DNA of 38,457 nucleotides from Flavobacteriia bacterium (GCA_004293045.1 RDXY01000022.1:1-38457); one strand, 5' to 3'; positions 1 to 10,974 are shown, numbered from the stretch's first letter. The notes: generated from the sequence alone by a model not told the origin. Translations and numbers: made by a program.

Positions 1-5
1 ATACA

Positions 6-377
6 ATGGCAGATTTAAAAGCATTCGCTGAACAATTAGTAAATTTAACAGTAAAAGAAGTAAATGAATTAGCAGCAATTTTGAAAGATGACTACGGTAT
101 CGAGCCTGCTGCTGCAGCTGTTGTAGTTGCTGCTGGTGGTGGTGATGCTGGTGGTGCTGCTGAGCAATCAGAATTTACAGTAGTATTAAAAGAAGCTGGT
201 GCTTCTAAATTAGGAGTAGTTAAAGCGGTTAAAGAATTAACTGGTTTAGGTCTTAAAGAAGCTAAAGATTTAGTAGATGCTGCTCCAGCAAATGTTAAAG
301 AAGGCGTTTCTAAAGATGAGGCTGAAGGGCTTAAGAAAGCTTTAGAAGAAGCAGGAGCTGTTGTTGAGTTAAAATAA
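6..377 (+). CDS. rplL: 50S ribosomal protein L7/L12
   Basis: Stalk protein of the large ribosomal subunit that recruits translational GTPases. The 123-residue product has the usual family length and layout: an N-terminal oligomerisation segment (about 1-33), a flexible Ala/Gly-rich hinge (about 34-52, with [13 protein letters not shown]), and a globular C-terminal domain with the conserved [12 protein letters not shown] stretch and the ending [10 protein letters not shown]. The ATG lies only 5 bases inside the window, so the upstream ribosomal genes (normally rplJ) are not visible. It is followed by a strong hairpin and then rpoB, the classical rplL-rpoB-rpoC order. Identification is secure. 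Confidence 0.98.
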   Translation: MADLKAFAEQLVNLTVKEVNELAAILKDDYGIEPAAAAVVVAAGGGDAGGAAEQSEFTVVLKEAGASKLGVVKAVKELTGLGLKEAKDLVDAAPANVKEGVSKDEAEGLKKALEEAGAVVELK

Positions 378-398
378 TCTCACTCAGTTTACAATACA

Positions 399-441
399 GG
401 TTTAGGTCTTGGAAATCGCTTCCAACGACCTAAACCATTTT
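399..441 (+). terminator. rplL-rpoB intergenic hairpin (attenuator or partial terminator)
   Basis: GGTTTAGGTC (399-408) pairs perfectly with GACCTAAACC (427-436), and TTGGA/TCCAA extends the stem inward. A short ATTTTTC tail follows. It lies 22 bp after the rplL stop. In E. coli an attenuator between rplL and rpoB lowers rpoBC relative to ribosomal protein expression; the same role is inferred here. The rest of the gap, 442-642, is very AT-rich and I see nothing further in it. Confidence 0.7.
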
Positions 442-642
442 TCGTATAATAAAATTATATATTCTTTTCTTTAAAAAAATATATAATAACGAAAAATGTT
501 TTTTTAAATCAATACGAAGAAAAAAAATAAATTTTATTTGTTTTTAAAGATGTATTGGTTGTAAAAAAAAAGTATAAAATATTTTATAAATGTTGTGTTA
601 TCACAAAAATTACTTTTTTTTAATCAAAAATATTATCCATTG

Positions 643-3600
643 ATGATTGCTAATCAAACAGAAAGAATCAATTTTGCCTCGACAAAAAACATACCGAATT
701 ATCCAGATTTTCTAGATATTCAGGTGAAGTCTTTTCAAGATTTTTTTCAATTAGAAACTAAATCAGACGAAAGAGGTAACGAAGGTCTTTATAATACCTT
801 CATGGAAAATTTTCCAATAACGGATACTAGAAACCAATTTGTATTGGAGTTTCTAGATTACTTTATTGACCCACCAAGATATACTATCGAAGAATGTATT
901 GATAGAGGTTTAACGTACAGCGTTCCTTTAAAAGCACGTTTGAAGTTGTATTGTACAGATCCTGAGCACGAGGATTTTGAAACTATCGTGCAAGATGTAT
1001 ATTTAGGAACTATTCCATACATGGCACCAAGCGGAACTTTCGTTATTAATGGGGCAGAACGTGTTGTGGTTTCTCAATTACATAGATCTCCAGGGGTATT
1101 CTTTGGTCAATCTTTCCACGCAAACGGAACTAAATTATATTCTGCCAGAGTAATTCCTTTCAAAGGTTCTTGGATAGAATTTGCAACCGATATCAACAAC
1201 GTAATGTATGCGTATATTGATAGAAAGAAAAAATTACCAGTTACTACGCTTTTCCGTGCCATAGGTTTCGAAAGAGATAAGGACATCCTTGAAATTTTTG
1301 ACCTTGCGGAAGAAATTAAAGTATCTAAAACTGGAATTAAAAAATTCATCGGAAGAAGACTTGCTGCTCGTGTATTAAATACATGGCATGAAGATTTCGT
1401 AGATGAAGACACTGGAGAAGTAGTTTCTATTGAACGTAACGAAATTATCTTAGATCGTGATACGATTTTAGATAAAGAAAACGTAGAAGAAATTATTGAA
1501 GCAGATGTTAAAGTAATTTTATTACATAAAGAAGATAGCAATCAAGCGGATTTTGCTATTATTCACAATACTTTGCAAAAAGACCCTACGAATTCTGAAA
1601 AAGAAGCAGTAGAACATATATATAGACAATTACGTAATGCCGAACCGCCTGATGAAGAAACGGCTCGTGGTATTATCGATAAATTATTCTTCTCAGACCA
1701 ACGTTACAATTTAGGTGATGTAGGTCGTTACAGAATGAATAAAAAGTTAAACTTAGATATCCCTATGGATAAACAAGTTTTAACTAAAGAAGATATCATT
1801 ACGATTGTAAAATACCTAATTGAATTAATTAATTCAAAAGCGGAGATTGATGATATTGACCACTTATCTAACCGTCGTGTTAGAACCGTTGGTGAACAAT
1901 TATCCGCACAGTTTGGTGTAGGTTTAGCTCGTATGGCGCGTACTATTCGTGAAAGAATGAATGTACGTGATAACGAAGTATTTACACCTATCGATTTGAT
2001 TAACGCTAAAACGTTATCTTCTGTAATTAATTCTTTCTTTGGTACCAACCAGTTATCTCAGTTTATGGATCAAACCAATCCATTAGCAGAGATTACTCAC
2101 AAACGTCGTTTATCAGCACTTGGACCTGGAGGTTTATCTAGAGAAAGAGCCGGATTCGAAGTTCGTGACGTTCACTACACTCATTACGGACGTTTATGTC
2201 CTATTGAAACACCTGAGGGACCAAACATTGGTTTGATTTCTTCTCTTGGTGTATATGCAAAAGTAAATGGAATGGGATTCATCGAAACACCTTACCGTAA
2301 GGTAACAGATGGTGTAGTAGATTTAGAATCAACTCCAGTTTATTTAAGCGCTGAAGAAGAAGAAGGAAAAATGATTGCACAAGCAAACATTGAAATGGAT
2401 GCAAAAGGTAAAATTACTGCTGCCAATGTAATTGCTCGTGAAGAAGGAGATTTCCCTGTGGTTTCTCCATCTGCAGTACATTACACAGACGTAGCACCAA
2501 ACCAAATTGCTTCTATTTCTGCTTCATTAATTCCATTCTTAGAGCATGATGATGCGAATAGAGTCTTAATGGGTTCTAACATGATGCGTCAGGCAGTACC
2601 TTTGTTAAGACCAGAAGCTCCTATTGTAGGAACTGGTTTAGAAAGACAAGTAGCGTCTGATTCTCGTGTGCTTATTAATGCTGAAGGTTCAGGTATTGTA
2701 ACGTATGTTGATGCTGATAAAGTGACCATTAAATACGACCGTACGGACGAACAAAGAATGGTAAGTTTTGATGAAGATGAAAAAACATACAACTTAATCA
2801 AATTCAGAAAAACCAATCAAAGTACTACTATTAACTTAAAACCTATCGTAAGAAAAGGAACTAGAGTTGAAAAAGGTCAAGTGCTTTGTGAAGGATATGC
2901 TACTCAAAACGGAGAATTAGCTTTAGGTAGAAACCTACAAGTTGCCTTCATGCCTTGGAAAGGGTATAACTTTGAGGATGCAATTGTAATTTCTGAAAAA
3001 GTAGTTAGAGATGATATTTTTACCTCTATTCACGTAGATGATTATTCATTAGAAGTTAGAGATACAAAATTAGGTAATGAAGAGTTAACAAATGATATTC
3101 CTAACGTTTCTGAAGAAGCTACTAAAGATTTAGATGAAAACGGTATGATTAGAATTGGAGCAGAAGTAAAACCTGGAGACATTCTTATCGGAAAAATTAC
3201 ACCTAAAGGAGAATCTGATCCAACTCCAGAAGAAAAACTATTACGTGCGATCTTTGGTGATAAAGCAGGTGATGTAAAAGATGCCTCATTAAAAGCATCT
3301 CCATCATTACATGGTGTTGTTTTAGATAAAAAATTATTTGCTAAAGCAGTTAAAGATAAACGTAAGCGTTCTAAAGATAAAGAAGATTTAGACAAACTTG
3401 AAATGGAGTTCGAAGTGAAATTCACCGAATTAAAAGACAGGTTAATTGATAAATTATTCTTAATCGTTGACGGAAAAACATCTCAAGGTGTTATCAATGA
3501 TTTAGGTGAAGAAGTATTACCAAAAGGAAAAAAATTCACTAAAAAAATGTTACAAGCTGTAGAAGATTTTGCTCACTTAACAAAAGGACAATGGACTACA

Positions 3601-4455
3601 GACGAACATACCAATTCATTAATTAACGATTTAGTACACAACTATAAAATCAAATTAAACGATTTACAAGGGGTACTAAGAAGAGAGAAATTTACAATTT
3701 CTGTTGGAGATGAATTACCAGCTGGAATTTTAAAATTAGCTAAAGTATACATCGCCAAAAAACGTAAGTTAAAAGTTGGGGATAAAATGGCAGGACGTCA
3801 CGGTAACAAAGGTATTGTTGCAAAAATCGTTCGTCAAGAAGATATGCCTTTTTTAGAAGACGGAACACCAGTAGATATTGTATTAAATCCATTAGGAGTA
3901 CCTTCTCGTATGAACATTGGACAGATTTATGAAACGGTATTAGGTTGGGCTGGTTTAAAAACAGGTAAAAAGTTTGCCACGCCAATCTTTGATGGTGCTT
4001 CATTAGATCAAATTAATGGCTACACGGACGAAGCTGGCATTCCAAGATTCGGTCATACGTACTTGTACGATGGTGGAACTGGAGAGCGTTTCCATCAACC
4101 TGCTACTGTAGGTGTTATTTATATGCTTAAATTAGGGCATATGGTTGATGATAAAATGCACGCACGTTCTATCGGACCTTACTCATTAATTACGCAACAA
4201 CCTTTAGGAGGTAAAGCACAATTTGGAGGTCAGCGTTTCGGAGAGATGGAGGTTTGGGCACTTGAAGCATATGGTGCATCAAGTACTTTAAGAGAAATCT
4301 TAACCGTTAAATCGGATGACGTTAATGGAAGAGCTAAAACTTACGAAGCTATCGTTAAAGGTGAAACCATGCCAGAACCAGGATTACCTGAATCATTCAA
4401 TGTATTAATGCATGAATTAAAAGGTCTTGGTTTAGATATCAGATTAGAAGAATAA
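643..4455 (+). CDS. rpoB: DNA-directed RNA polymerase subunit beta
   Basis: Catalytic beta subunit of RNA polymerase. The open frame extends back to a GTG at 595, but I choose the ATG at 643 ([13 protein letters not shown]), which gives 1270 aa and the N-terminus I recall for Flavobacterium RpoB; the 16 extra residues ([13 protein letters not shown]...) look like untranslated AT-rich leader. Rifampicin-pocket residues are wild type: QLSQFMDQ starts at residue 470, with D476, H486 and S491 matching E. coli D516, H526 and S531, so the allele looks rifampicin-sensitive. The C-terminal [21 protein letters not shown] signature and the active-site region [14 protein letters not shown] are present. 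No truncation or frameshift is seen. Confidence 0.98.
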   Translation: MIANQTERINFASTKNIPNYPDFLDIQVKSFQDFFQLETKSDERGNEGLYNTFMENFPITDTRNQFVLEFLDYFIDPPRYTIEECIDRGLTYSVPLKARLKLYCTDPEHEDFETIVQDVYLGTIPYMAPSGTFVINGAERVVVSQLHRSPGVFFGQSFHANGTKLYSARVIPFKGSWIEFATDINNVMYAYIDRKKKLPVTTLFRAIGFERDKDILEIFDLAEEIKVSKTGIKKFIGRRLAARVLNTWHEDFVDEDTGEVVSIERNEIILDRDTILDKENVEEIIEADVKVILLHKEDSNQADFAIIHNTLQKDPTNSEKEAVEHIYRQLRNAEPPDEETARGIIDKLFFSDQRYNLGDVGRYRMNKKLNLDIPMDKQVLTKEDIITIVKYLIELINSKAEIDDIDHLSNRRVRTVGEQLSAQFGVGLARMARTIRERMNVRDNEVFTPIDLINAKTLSSVINSFFGTNQLSQFMDQTNPLAEITHKRRLSALGPGGLSRERAGFEVRDVHYTHYGRLCPIETPEGPNIGLISSLGVYAKVNGMGFIETPYRKVTDGVVDLESTPVYLSAEEEEGKMIAQANIEMDAKGKITAANVIAREEGDFPVVSPSAVHYTDVAPNQIASISASLIPFLEHDDANRVLMGSNMMRQAVPLLRPEAPIVGTGLERQVASDSRVLINAEGSGIVTYVDADKVTIKYDRTDEQRMVSFDEDEKTYNLIKFRKTNQSTTINLKPIVRKGTRVEKGQVLCEGYATQNGELALGRNLQVAFMPWKGYNFEDAIVISEKVVRDDIFTSIHVDDYSLEVRDTKLGNEELTNDIPNVSEEATKDLDENGMIRIGAEVKPGDILIGKITPKGESDPTPEEKLLRAIFGDKAGDVKDASLKASPSLHGVVLDKKLFAKAVKDKRKRSKDKEDLDKLEMEFEVKFTELKDRLIDKLFLIVDGKTSQGVINDLGEEVLPKGKKFTKKMLQAVEDFAHLTKGQWTTDEHTNSLINDLVHNYKIKLNDLQGVLRREKFTISVGDELPAGILKLAKVYIAKKRKLKVGDKMAGRHGNKGIVAKIVRQEDMPFLEDGTPVDIVLNPLGVPSRMNIGQIYETVLGWAGLKTGKKFATPIFDGASLDQINGYTDEAGIPRFGHTYLYDGGTGERFHQPATVGVIYMLKLGHMVDDKMHARSIGPYSLITQQPLGGKAQFGGQRFGEMEVWALEAYGASSTLREILTVKSDDVNGRAKTYEAIVKGETMPEPGLPESFNVLMHELKGLGLDIRLEE

Positions 4456-4464
4456 ATAAAATTT

Positions 4465-4496
4465 GTAGTCAGTTCCATTAAATTGGGACTGATTAC
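4465..4496 (+). other. hairpin after rpoB
   Basis: GTAGTCAGTTCC (4465-4476) and GGGACTGATTAC (4485-4496) form a 12-bp stem with two G-U pairs and an 8-nt loop, 9 bp after the rpoB stop. The sequence after it is TTATTATATAG, not a clean U tract, so it may be a processing or stability hairpin, or a weak terminator, within the unusually roomy 274-bp rpoB-rpoC gap. Confidence 0.5.
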
Positions 4497-4614
4497 TTAT
4501 TATATAGAGTTTTTAGGATTTATACCCGTAAACCGTTCCGATTTTTTATAGAAATATAACTAGCACTTCCAACGTTAATGTTGAAGTTTAGAGAAGTAAG
4601 CCGAGGTAGTTTTT

Positions 4615-4684
4615 AAGTCAAAAGTTTAAAAGTCCAAAGTCATTCGTGATTTTATAAACATTATGACATTTGACTTTAGACTTA
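4615..4684. repeat. degenerate 7-bp repeat with inverted arm between rpoB and rpoC
   Basis: Four consecutive heptads AAGTCAA, AAGTTTA, AAAGTCC, AAAGTCA fill 4615-4642. The opposite strand of 4663-4684 reads AAGTCTA, AAGTCAA, ATGTCAT. The two arms (4631-4643 and 4663-4675) are complementary at 11 of 13 positions, so the segment can fold into a hairpin about 45 bp upstream of rpoC. No coding function is apparent. Confidence 0.5.
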
Positions 4685-4729
4685 AATAAGAATCAATTTT
4701 AAATTGCACATAAATCAATAGTAAAAACT

Positions 4730-7700
4730 ATGATGAATAATAGAAATAACAAAGACAAAAGTACAGGAGTTAAAAGATTTAACAGAATAACAATTGGTTT
4801 GGCATCGCCTGAAGCCATGTTAGGTGAATCAAGAGGTGAGGTGTTAAAACCAGAAACCATTAACTACCGTACACACAAACCAGAAAGAGATGGGCTTTTC
4901 TGTGAACGAATTTTCGGACCAGTAAAAGATTTCGAATGTGCTTGTGGAAAATATAAAAGAATTCGCTACAAAGGAATCGTATGTGACCGATGTGGAGTGG
5001 AAGTTACCGAGAAAAAAGTACGTAGAGACAGAGTTGGGCACATCAATCTTGTGGTGCCAATTGCGCATATCTGGTATTTCCGTTCGCTTCCAAATAAAAT
5101 TGGTTACGTTTTAGGATTACCTTCTAAGAAATTAGATATGATTATTTACTACGAAAGATACGTAGTAATTCAAGCGGGTATTGCTAAAGGTCCTGAAGGA
5201 GAAGAATTAAACAGATTAGATTTCTTAACAGAAGAAGAATATCTAAATATTGTGGATACTTTACCAATGGAAAACCAATATTTAGATGATAACGATCCAA
5301 ATAAATTTATCGCCAAAATGGGTGCTGAATGTATTATGGATTTATTATCACGTACAGATTTAGATGAATTATCATACAAATTACGTCATGCCGCTAATAA
5401 TGAAACGTCTAAACAAAGAAAAACAGAAGCATTAAAAAGATTGAATGTAGTTGAATCGTTCCGTGAATCTAACAAAAACAGAGAAAATCGTCCAGAATGG
5501 ATGATTTTAAAAGTAATTCCGGTTATTCCACCAGAATTACGTCCTCTTGTGCCTTTAGATGGTGGTCGTTTCGCAACTTCAGATTTAAATGATTTATACA
5601 GAAGAGTAATTATTCGTAACAATCGTTTAAAAAGATTAGTGGAAATTAAAGCGCCGGAAGTAATCTTACGTAATGAAAAACGTATGTTACAAGAAGCGGT
5701 AGATTCACTTTTCGATAATACTAGAAAAGCTTCTGCAGTTAAAACAGAATCAAACAGACCATTAAAATCGTTATCCGATTCATTAAAAGGAAAACAAGGT
5801 CGTTTCCGTCAAAACTTATTAGGAAAACGTGTAGATTATTCTGCTCGTTCAGTAATTGTTGTTGGACCAGAAATGAAATTGTTCGAATGTGGATTGCCAA
5901 AAGATATGGCTGCTGAATTATACAAACCATTCGTTATTCGTAAGTTAATCGAAAGAGGAATTGTTAAAACAGTAAAGTCGGCTAAGAAAATTATCGACAA
6001 AAAAGAACCAGTAGTATGGGATATCTTAGAAAATGTTATCAAAGGACATCCAGTATTACTTAACCGTGCGCCTACACTTCACCGTTTAGGTATCCAAGCG
6101 TTCCAACCCAAGTTAATTGAAGGAAAAGCAATCCAGTTACACCCATTAGTATGTACGGCATTCAACGCCGATTTCGATGGTGACCAGATGGCGGCTCACT
6201 TACCTTTAGGTCCAGAAGCCATTTTGGAAGCACAATTATTAATGTTAGCGTCTCACAATATTTTGAATCCTGCGAATGGAGCACCTATCACGGTCCCTTC
6301 TCAAGACATGGTATTGGGTCTGTATTACATGACCAAAGAACGTTTATCAACTCCTGAACATGCTATTTTAGGAGAAGGATTAACTTTCTATTCTGCGGAA
6401 GAAGTAAACATTGCTTTAAACGAAGGAAGATTAGAATTAAATGCAAGAGTGAAAATTAGAGCAAGAGATTTTAACGAAAATGGAGAGTTAGTAAATCAAA
6501 TTATTCAAACTACAGCAGGTAGAGTATTATTTAATGAAGTAGTACCTGAAGCGGCAGGATATATTAATGAAGTTTTAACAAAAAAATCGTTAAGAGATAT
6601 TATTGGTAAAATTTTAGCAGTTACGGATGTGCCTACTACAGCAGCTTTCTTAGATGATATGAAAGATATGGGTTACAAATTCGCATTTAAAGGTGGATTG
6701 TCATTCAGTTTAGGTGATATTCGTATTCCAGAACAAAAAACGCAATTGATTGCTGATGCTCGTGTACAAGTAGAAGGTATTTCTATGAACTATAACATGG
6801 GACTTATCACAAATAACGAGCGTTACAATCAGGTAATTGATATTTGGACATCTGCCAATGCACAATTAACGGAATTAGCTATGAAAAATATCCGTGAAGA
6901 CCAACAAGGTTTCAACTCGGTGTATATGATGCTTGACTCGGGTGCAAGGGGTTCTAAAGAACAAATTCGTCAGTTAACTGGTATGCGTGGATTAATGGCC
7001 AAGCCGAAAAAATCTACTGCAGGTGGTGGTGAAATTATTGAAAATCCAATTCTTTCTAACTTTAAAGAAGGTTTATCAATTTTAGAATACTTCATTTCTA
7101 CTCACGGTGCACGTAAAGGATTAGCCGATACAGCTCTTAAAACTGCCGATGCAGGATATTTAACAAGAAGGTTACATGATGTATCTCAAGATGTTATTAT
7201 CAATTCTGTAGACTGTGGTACATTAAGAGGTGTAGAAGTTTCTGCATTAAAGAAAAACGAAGAAATTGTTGAAACATTAGGAGAAAGAATCTTAGGACGT
7301 GTAGCATTACAAGATGTTATAAATCCATTTAACTCTGAAATTTTAATTCATGCAGGAGAACACATCACAGAAGCAATTGTAAAAGCTGTTGAAGCTTCAC
7401 CAATTGAAAAAGTTGAAGTGCGTTCGGCATTAACTTGTGAAGCTAAAAAAGGAATCTGTACAAAATGTTACGGCCGTAATTTAGCTACTGGTAAAATGGC
7501 ACAAAGAGGTGAAGCTGTCGGAGTAATTGCTGCGCAGTCAATTGGAGAGCCAGGTACACAGTTAACACTTCGTACGTTCCACGTTGGAGGGGTTGCAGGG
7601 GGTATTTCTGAAGAAGCGGGAATTTCTGCTCGTTTTGCTGGAAAATTAGAAATCGAAGATTTAAAAACAGTAAAAGGAGAAGATGCAGATGGAAAACCTA

Positions 7701-9040
7701 TCGATATCGTAATTTCTCGTTCTACCGAATTAAAATTAGTAGATGTTAATACAGGTATTTTATTAAGTACACATAATATTCCTTATGGTTCTACTATTTT
7801 TGTTAAAGACGGAGATAAAGTAGAAAAAGGAGCAACAATTTGTAAGTGGGATCCTTATAATGGAGTAATTGTATCTGAATTTACAGGTAAAATTGCATAT
7901 GAAGATTTAGAACAAGGACAATCATTTATGGTTGAAATTGATGAGCAAACAGGTTTCCAAGAGAAAGTAATTTCTGAAGGACGTAACAAAAAATTAATCC
8001 CAACATTACATATTTATGGTAAAGATGGTGAATTAATTAGATCATACAATTTACCAGTAGGGGCACACCTTATGGTGGATGATGGCGAGAAAATTAAAGC
8101 AGGAAAAATTCTTGTTAAAATCCCTCGTCGTTCTTCTAAAGCTAGTGATATTACAGGAGGTTTACCAAGAATTACCGAGTTGTTAGAAGCTCGTAATCCT
8201 TCAAACCCGGCTGTAGTTACTGAAATTGATGGTGTAGTTACTTTCGGAAAAGTAAAAAGAGGTAACCGTGAGTTGTCAATTGAATCTAAATTTGGAGATG
8301 TTAAGAAATATTTAGTAAAACTTTCCGCTCAAATATTAGTTCAAGAAAATGACTTCGTAAGAGCCGGAACTCCATTGTCAGACGGAGCAATTACTCCAGA
8401 AGATATTTTAAGAATTCAAGGACCATCTGCTGTACAACAGTACTTGGTTAATGAAATTCAAGAAGTGTACCGTTTACAAGGGGTAAAAATTAATGACAAA
8501 CACTTTGAAGTAGTGATTCGTCAAATGATGAGAAAAGTAAGAATCCAAGATCCAGGAGATACGTTATTCTTAGAAGATCAATTAGCACATACTTCAGACT
8601 TTATTTTAGAAAACGATAAGTTATACGGAATGAAAGTTGTAGAAGAAGCGGGAGATTCTTCAAGCTTAAAACCAGGACAAATTATTTCTCCTAGAGAATT
8701 AAGAGATGAAAATTCATTATTAAAACGTGAAGATAAAAACTTAGTTTCTGCAAGAGATGTAATTACAGCTACAGCAACACCAGTTTTACAAGGTATTACT
8801 AGAGCATCGTTACAAACTAAATCATTCATTTCTGCGGCATCGTTCCAGGAAACTACTAAAGTGTTAAATGAAGCCGCTGTTGCTGGTAAAATTGATACAT
8901 TAGAAGGATTGAAAGAGAATGTAATTGTAGGTCACAGAATTCCTGCAGGTACAGGTATGAGAGATTACGATCACATAATTGTAGGTTCTAAAGAAGAATA
9001 CAGCGAATTAATGGCTGGAAAAGAAGAATTTAATTACTAA
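4730..9040 (+). CDS. rpoC: DNA-directed RNA polymerase subunit beta'
   Basis: Largest RNA polymerase subunit (1436 aa), carrying the catalytic Mg2+ motif NADFDGD at residues 479-485. The N-terminal zinc finger is visible as [20 protein letters not shown], and the second zinc site as a Cys in DCGTLRG plus [15 protein letters not shown]. The bridge-helix/trigger-loop region keeps [20 protein letters not shown] second ATG follows at 4733, so the start could be one codon later. It is the third gene of the rplL-rpoB-rpoC cluster, separated from rpoB by 274 bp, which is long for this pair, and is followed 25 bp later by a strong terminator. Confidence 0.98.
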   Translation: MMNNRNNKDKSTGVKRFNRITIGLASPEAMLGESRGEVLKPETINYRTHKPERDGLFCERIFGPVKDFECACGKYKRIRYKGIVCDRCGVEVTEKKVRRDRVGHINLVVPIAHIWYFRSLPNKIGYVLGLPSKKLDMIIYYERYVVIQAGIAKGPEGEELNRLDFLTEEEYLNIVDTLPMENQYLDDNDPNKFIAKMGAECIMDLLSRTDLDELSYKLRHAANNETSKQRKTEALKRLNVVESFRESNKNRENRPEWMILKVIPVIPPELRPLVPLDGGRFATSDLNDLYRRVIIRNNRLKRLVEIKAPEVILRNEKRMLQEAVDSLFDNTRKASAVKTESNRPLKSLSDSLKGKQGRFRQNLLGKRVDYSARSVIVVGPEMKLFECGLPKDMAAELYKPFVIRKLIERGIVKTVKSAKKIIDKKEPVVWDILENVIKGHPVLLNRAPTLHRLGIQAFQPKLIEGKAIQLHPLVCTAFNADFDGDQMAAHLPLGPEAILEAQLLMLASHNILNPANGAPITVPSQDMVLGLYYMTKERLSTPEHAILGEGLTFYSAEEVNIALNEGRLELNARVKIRARDFNENGELVNQIIQTTAGRVLFNEVVPEAAGYINEVLTKKSLRDIIGKILAVTDVPTTAAFLDDMKDMGYKFAFKGGLSFSLGDIRIPEQKTQLIADARVQVEGISMNYNMGLITNNERYNQVIDIWTSANAQLTELAMKNIREDQQGFNSVYMMLDSGARGSKEQIRQLTGMRGLMAKPKKSTAGGGEIIENPILSNFKEGLSILEYFISTHGARKGLADTALKTADAGYLTRRLHDVSQDVIINSVDCGTLRGVEVSALKKNEEIVETLGERILGRVALQDVINPFNSEILIHAGEHITEAIVKAVEASPIEKVEVRSALTCEAKKGICTKCYGRNLATGKMAQRGEAVGVIAAQSIGEPGTQLTLRTFHVGGVAGGISEEAGISARFAGKLEIEDLKTVKGEDADGKPIDIVISRSTELKLVDVNTGILLSTHNIPYGSTIFVKDGDKVEKGATICKWDPYNGVIVSEFTGKIAYEDLEQGQSFMVEIDEQTGFQEKVISEGRNKKLIPTLHIYGKDGELIRSYNLPVGAHLMVDDGEKIKAGKILVKIPRRSSKASDITGGLPRITELLEARNPSNPAVVTEIDGVVTFGKVKRGNRELSIESKFGDVKKYLVKLSAQILVQENDFVRAGTPLSDGAITPEDILRIQGPSAVQQYLVNEIQEVYRLQGVKINDKHFEVVIRQMMRKVRIQDPGDTLFLEDQLAHTSDFILENDKLYGMKVVEEAGDSSSLKPGQIISPRELRDENSLLKREDKNLVSARDVITATATPVLQGITRASLQTKSFISAASFQETTKVLNEAAVAGKIDTLEGLKENVIVGHRIPAGTGMRDYDHIIVGSKEEYSELMAGKEEFNY

Positions 9041-9065
9041 TTCTTATTCTTAAATATACTAAAAG

Positions 9066-9098
9066 GCCTAACAGATTTTTTCTGTTAGGCTTTTTTTT
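9066..9098 (+). terminator. rpoC intrinsic terminator
   Basis: A perfect 10-bp stem GCCTAACAGA (9066-9075) / TCTGTTAGGC (9081-9090) with a 5-nt T loop, followed by eight Ts. A textbook rho-independent terminator just after rpoC. Confidence 0.93.
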
Positions 9099-9125
9099 AA
9101 TCAAAAGGTTTTGTATTATTGCATT

Positions 9126-9146
9126 AGTCGAAAGTCTAAATTTAGA
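9126..9146. repeat. short heptad repeat upstream of the DUF3467 gene
   Basis: AGTCGAA, AGTCTAA, ATTTAGA run in 7-bp phase, the same AGTCnAA family as the repeat before rpoC. Too short to be convincing alone; listed because it recurs. Confidence 0.35.
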
Positions 9147-9175
9147 AATTATTCATTATCCAATACCCAATAAAA

Positions 9176-9484
9176 ATGGAAAACAACAACCAAGAAGGTC
9201 AAATCAATATTGAACTAGACGAAAAAGTAGCAGAAGGAACTTATTCCAATTTAGCCATAATCAACCATTCCAATACCGAATTTGTATTAGATTTTATTGC
9301 CTTAATGCCTGGCGTTCCGAAAGCTAAAGTAAAATCAAGAATTATTTTAACACCACAACACGCTAAAAGATTATTAAAAGCATTAAACGAAAACATTCAT
9401 CGTTTTGAAAATGCACACGGCCAAATAAAAGAGGAAGAGCATCCGCCAATTCCACTAAATTTTGGGCCAACTGGTCAGGCATAA
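9176..9484 (+). CDS. DUF3467 domain-containing protein
   Basis: A 102-residue soluble protein of a family of unknown function. Family-like features are the opening INIELDEKVAEGTYSNLAII, the FVLDFIALMPG segment, and KVKSRIILTPQHAKRLLKAL followed by an acidic/proline tail (EEEHPPIPLNFGP). Its place directly downstream of rpoC is, as I recall, typical in Bacteroidetes and suggests a link to transcription or translation, but this is inference from position only. The rpoC terminator lies between them, so it may be expressed by read-through or from its own promoter; no clear TAnnTTTG box was found upstream. Confidence 0.85.
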   Translation: MENNNQEGQINIELDEKVAEGTYSNLAIINHSNTEFVLDFIALMPGVPKAKVKSRIILTPQHAKRLLKALNENIHRFENAHGQIKEEEHPPIPLNFGPTGQA

Positions 9485-9520
9485 TAAAGAAAAGTTTTTT
9501 ATTATTAAATTATAGAGCTG

Positions 9521-9553
9521 AAGGTGATTGCATTTTTTTGTAATCGCCTTTTT
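9521..9553 (+). terminator. intrinsic terminator after the DUF3467 gene
   Basis: AAGGTGATTGCA (9521-9532) pairs with TGTAATCGCCTT (9539-9550) over 12 bp including two G-U pairs, with a six-T loop and a TTT tail. It covers the first codons of the longest open frame of the next gene (from 9524), which argues that the true start of that gene is downstream of the hairpin. Confidence 0.75.
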
Positions 9554-9559
9554 ATGATT

Positions 9560-10054
9560 ATGATACACTTAGAAAAAATCACTAAAAACCAATTGCCAAT
9601 TATTAAAGATTTGGCGTATACCATATGGCCATCCACTTATAAAGAGATATTATCAAGTGAACAGTTAGATTATATGTTGGGTACTTTTTATTCTGTTGAA
9701 AATTTAGAAAATCAAATGAATGTGGGTCAAATTTTTGAATTATTTTTTGAAGATAACAAAGTCGTTGGATTTGTAGCCTACGAATTTAATTGTAAAGTAA
9801 AGAGTTGGCTTAAAATTCATAAAATTTATTTGTTACCAGAAAATCAAGGTAAAGGTTTTGGAAAATTTATGATGGATGAAATTATAAGAATCGCTAAAAC
9901 CAATAATCAGAAAGGCATTTATTTAAATGTTAATAAATACAATAGTGCTAAATTTTTCTATGAGAAATTAGGTTTCACTAATGTAAAAGAGGAGGTAATT
10001 GATATTGGAAATGGTTACGTTATGGACGACTACGTAATGGAATATCTTTTCTAA
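9560..10054 (+). CDS. GNAT family N-acetyltransferase
   Basis: Probable acetyl-CoA-dependent N-acetyltransferase of unknown substrate, 164 aa from the chosen start. The acetyl-CoA binding motif A is visible as IYLLPENQGKGFGKFMMDEI (Q-x-G-x-G-F-G), followed by NKYNSAKFFYEKLGFTNV, the usual motif B with the GF turn. The open frame extends to 9524, but codons 1-10 are encoded by a terminator hairpin, so the ATG at 9560 (MIHLEKITKN) or 9554 is preferred. It stands alone between a terminator and a structured element. Fold assignment is firm; substrate cannot be read from sequence. Confidence 0.85.
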   Translation: MIHLEKITKNQLPIIKDLAYTIWPSTYKEILSSEQLDYMLGTFYSVENLENQMNVGQIFELFFEDNKVVGFVAYEFNCKVKSWLKIHKIYLLPENQGKGFGKFMMDEIIRIAKTNNQKGIYLNVNKYNSAKFFYEKLGFTNVKEEVIDIGNGYVMDDYVMEYLF

Positions 10055-10068
10055 TGAAAACAGCATTT

Positions 10069-10175
10069 GCGTTAGGGGTTGTAGCGGCATCCTTTTTGTT
10101 TTTTGTTGCTTAAGGTTTTCTTAGGTAACAAAAAATAAAAAGATATAGCGGAAGACACGACCTGAAAGGGAACGC
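10069..10175. other. structured intergenic element with paired TAGCGG motifs
   Basis: Between the convergent GNAT and rluF-like genes. A hairpin at 10089-10144 has 25-26 base pairs (three G-U, one bulged C) and a 5-nt loop. It is flanked on both sides by TAGCGG (10082-10087 and 10146-10151). Outside, GGTTG/CGACC (10077-10081/10158-10162) and GCGTT/AACGC (10069-10073/10171-10175) can pair. The result is a long helix on an internal loop holding two identical hexamers, closed by short outer helices. G-U pairs favour folding as + strand RNA. It may act as a terminator for the GNAT gene, a structured RNA, or a dispersed repeat. Confidence 0.55.
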
Positions 10176-10185
10176 TTAAAAAAAA

Positions 10186-10974
10186 TTATCTATTTCGCTT
10201 ATCGTAATTTCGGCTCCCGTAATTGGTTTTCTTCTCTCTCAAAATACTGGCGTCTTCGGTTTTACTCGACGGTTCAATCAGTGTGTTTAATTCTAAAATT
10301 TCTTTGTCTGTTAGCGGACGGTATTTTCCTACAGGAAGGTCTAAAGTGATATTGATAATTCGGATTCGTTTCAAAGAAGTTACTTCGTAATCTAAATATT
10401 CACACATACGACGAATTTGTCTATTTAAACCTTGTGTTAAAACAATTTTAAACACAAACTGACTCATTTTTTCTACCTTACATTTTTTGGTAATGGTATC
10501 TAAAATAGGCAAGCCATTACTCATTTGCTTAATGAACGTTTCCGTAATTGGTTTGTCAACGGTAACTATATATTCTTTTTCGTGGTTGTTTCTGGCGCGT
10601 AAAATTTTGTTTACAATATCGCCATCATTGGTCATAAATATTAATCCTTCACTGGCTTTGTCTAATCTTCCAATAGGAAAAACACGTTCGGGATAATTGA
10701 TGTAATCCACAATATTGTCTGGAATGTTTACATTAGTTGTGCACTCAATTCCTGCAGGTTTGTGGAACGATAAATAAATAGGTTTTTTATTGGCGTTGGT
10801 AACTAATTCGCCATTCACACGAACTTCGTCTCCTGGAGCTACTTTGGTGCCTAATTCTGGAGTGTTTCCGTTGATGGTGATTCTGCCTTCTTCCAATAAT
10901 CGATCGGCTGCTCTACGAGAGCAAAATCCGGATTCTGACAAATATTTATTTATGCGTACGAATTGTTCTTCCAT
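10186..10974 (-). CDS. rluF: 23S rRNA pseudouridine synthase, RluF/RluB-like
   Basis: Converts a specific uridine in rRNA to pseudouridine (RluF acts on U2604 of 23S rRNA in E. coli). The 262-aa product begins with an S4 RNA-binding domain (residues 6-58: VRINKYLSESGFCSRRAADRL). The RsuA/RluB/E/F catalytic domain follows, with nucleophile D105 in GRLDKASEGL and the LTQGLNRQIRRMCEYL motif. A basic tail (KKTNYGSRNYDKRNR) ends the protein. RluF is the best guess from the motif and length; RluB or RluE cannot be excluded. It converges with the GNAT gene across the structured element, and a terminator separates it from the next minus-strand gene upstream. Confidence 0.85.
   Translation of the reverse strand: MEEQFVRINKYLSESGFCSRRAADRLLEEGRITINGNTPELGTKVAPGDEVRVNGELVTNANKKPIYLSFHKPAGIECTTNVNIPDNIVDYINYPERVFPIGRLDKASEGLIFMTNDGDIVNKILRARNNHEKEYIVTVDKPITETFIKQMSNGLPILDTITKKCKVEKMSQFVFKIVLTQGLNRQIRRMCEYLDYEVTSLKRIRIINITLDLPVGKYRPLTDKEILELNTLIEPSSKTEDASILREKKTNYGSRNYDKRNR

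Noticed and set aside
595..642. GTG at 595 as the rpoB start
   Set aside because: Adds 16 residues not seen in RpoB; the ATG at 643 gives the family N-terminus and the expected 1270 aa.
1107..1541. 144-codon antisense open frame within rpoB
   Set aside because: Shadow frame of a highly conserved gene; the peptide is Ser/Leu-rich with no recognisable motif and has no promoter or start context.
10055..10113. Small ORF after the GNAT gene starting ATGAAAACAGC at 10055
   Set aside because: It encodes a short hydrophobic peptide (MKTAFALGVVAASFLFFVA) ending at 10113, but it lies mostly within the structured element and its latter half is the arm of the long hairpin; no independent support for translation.
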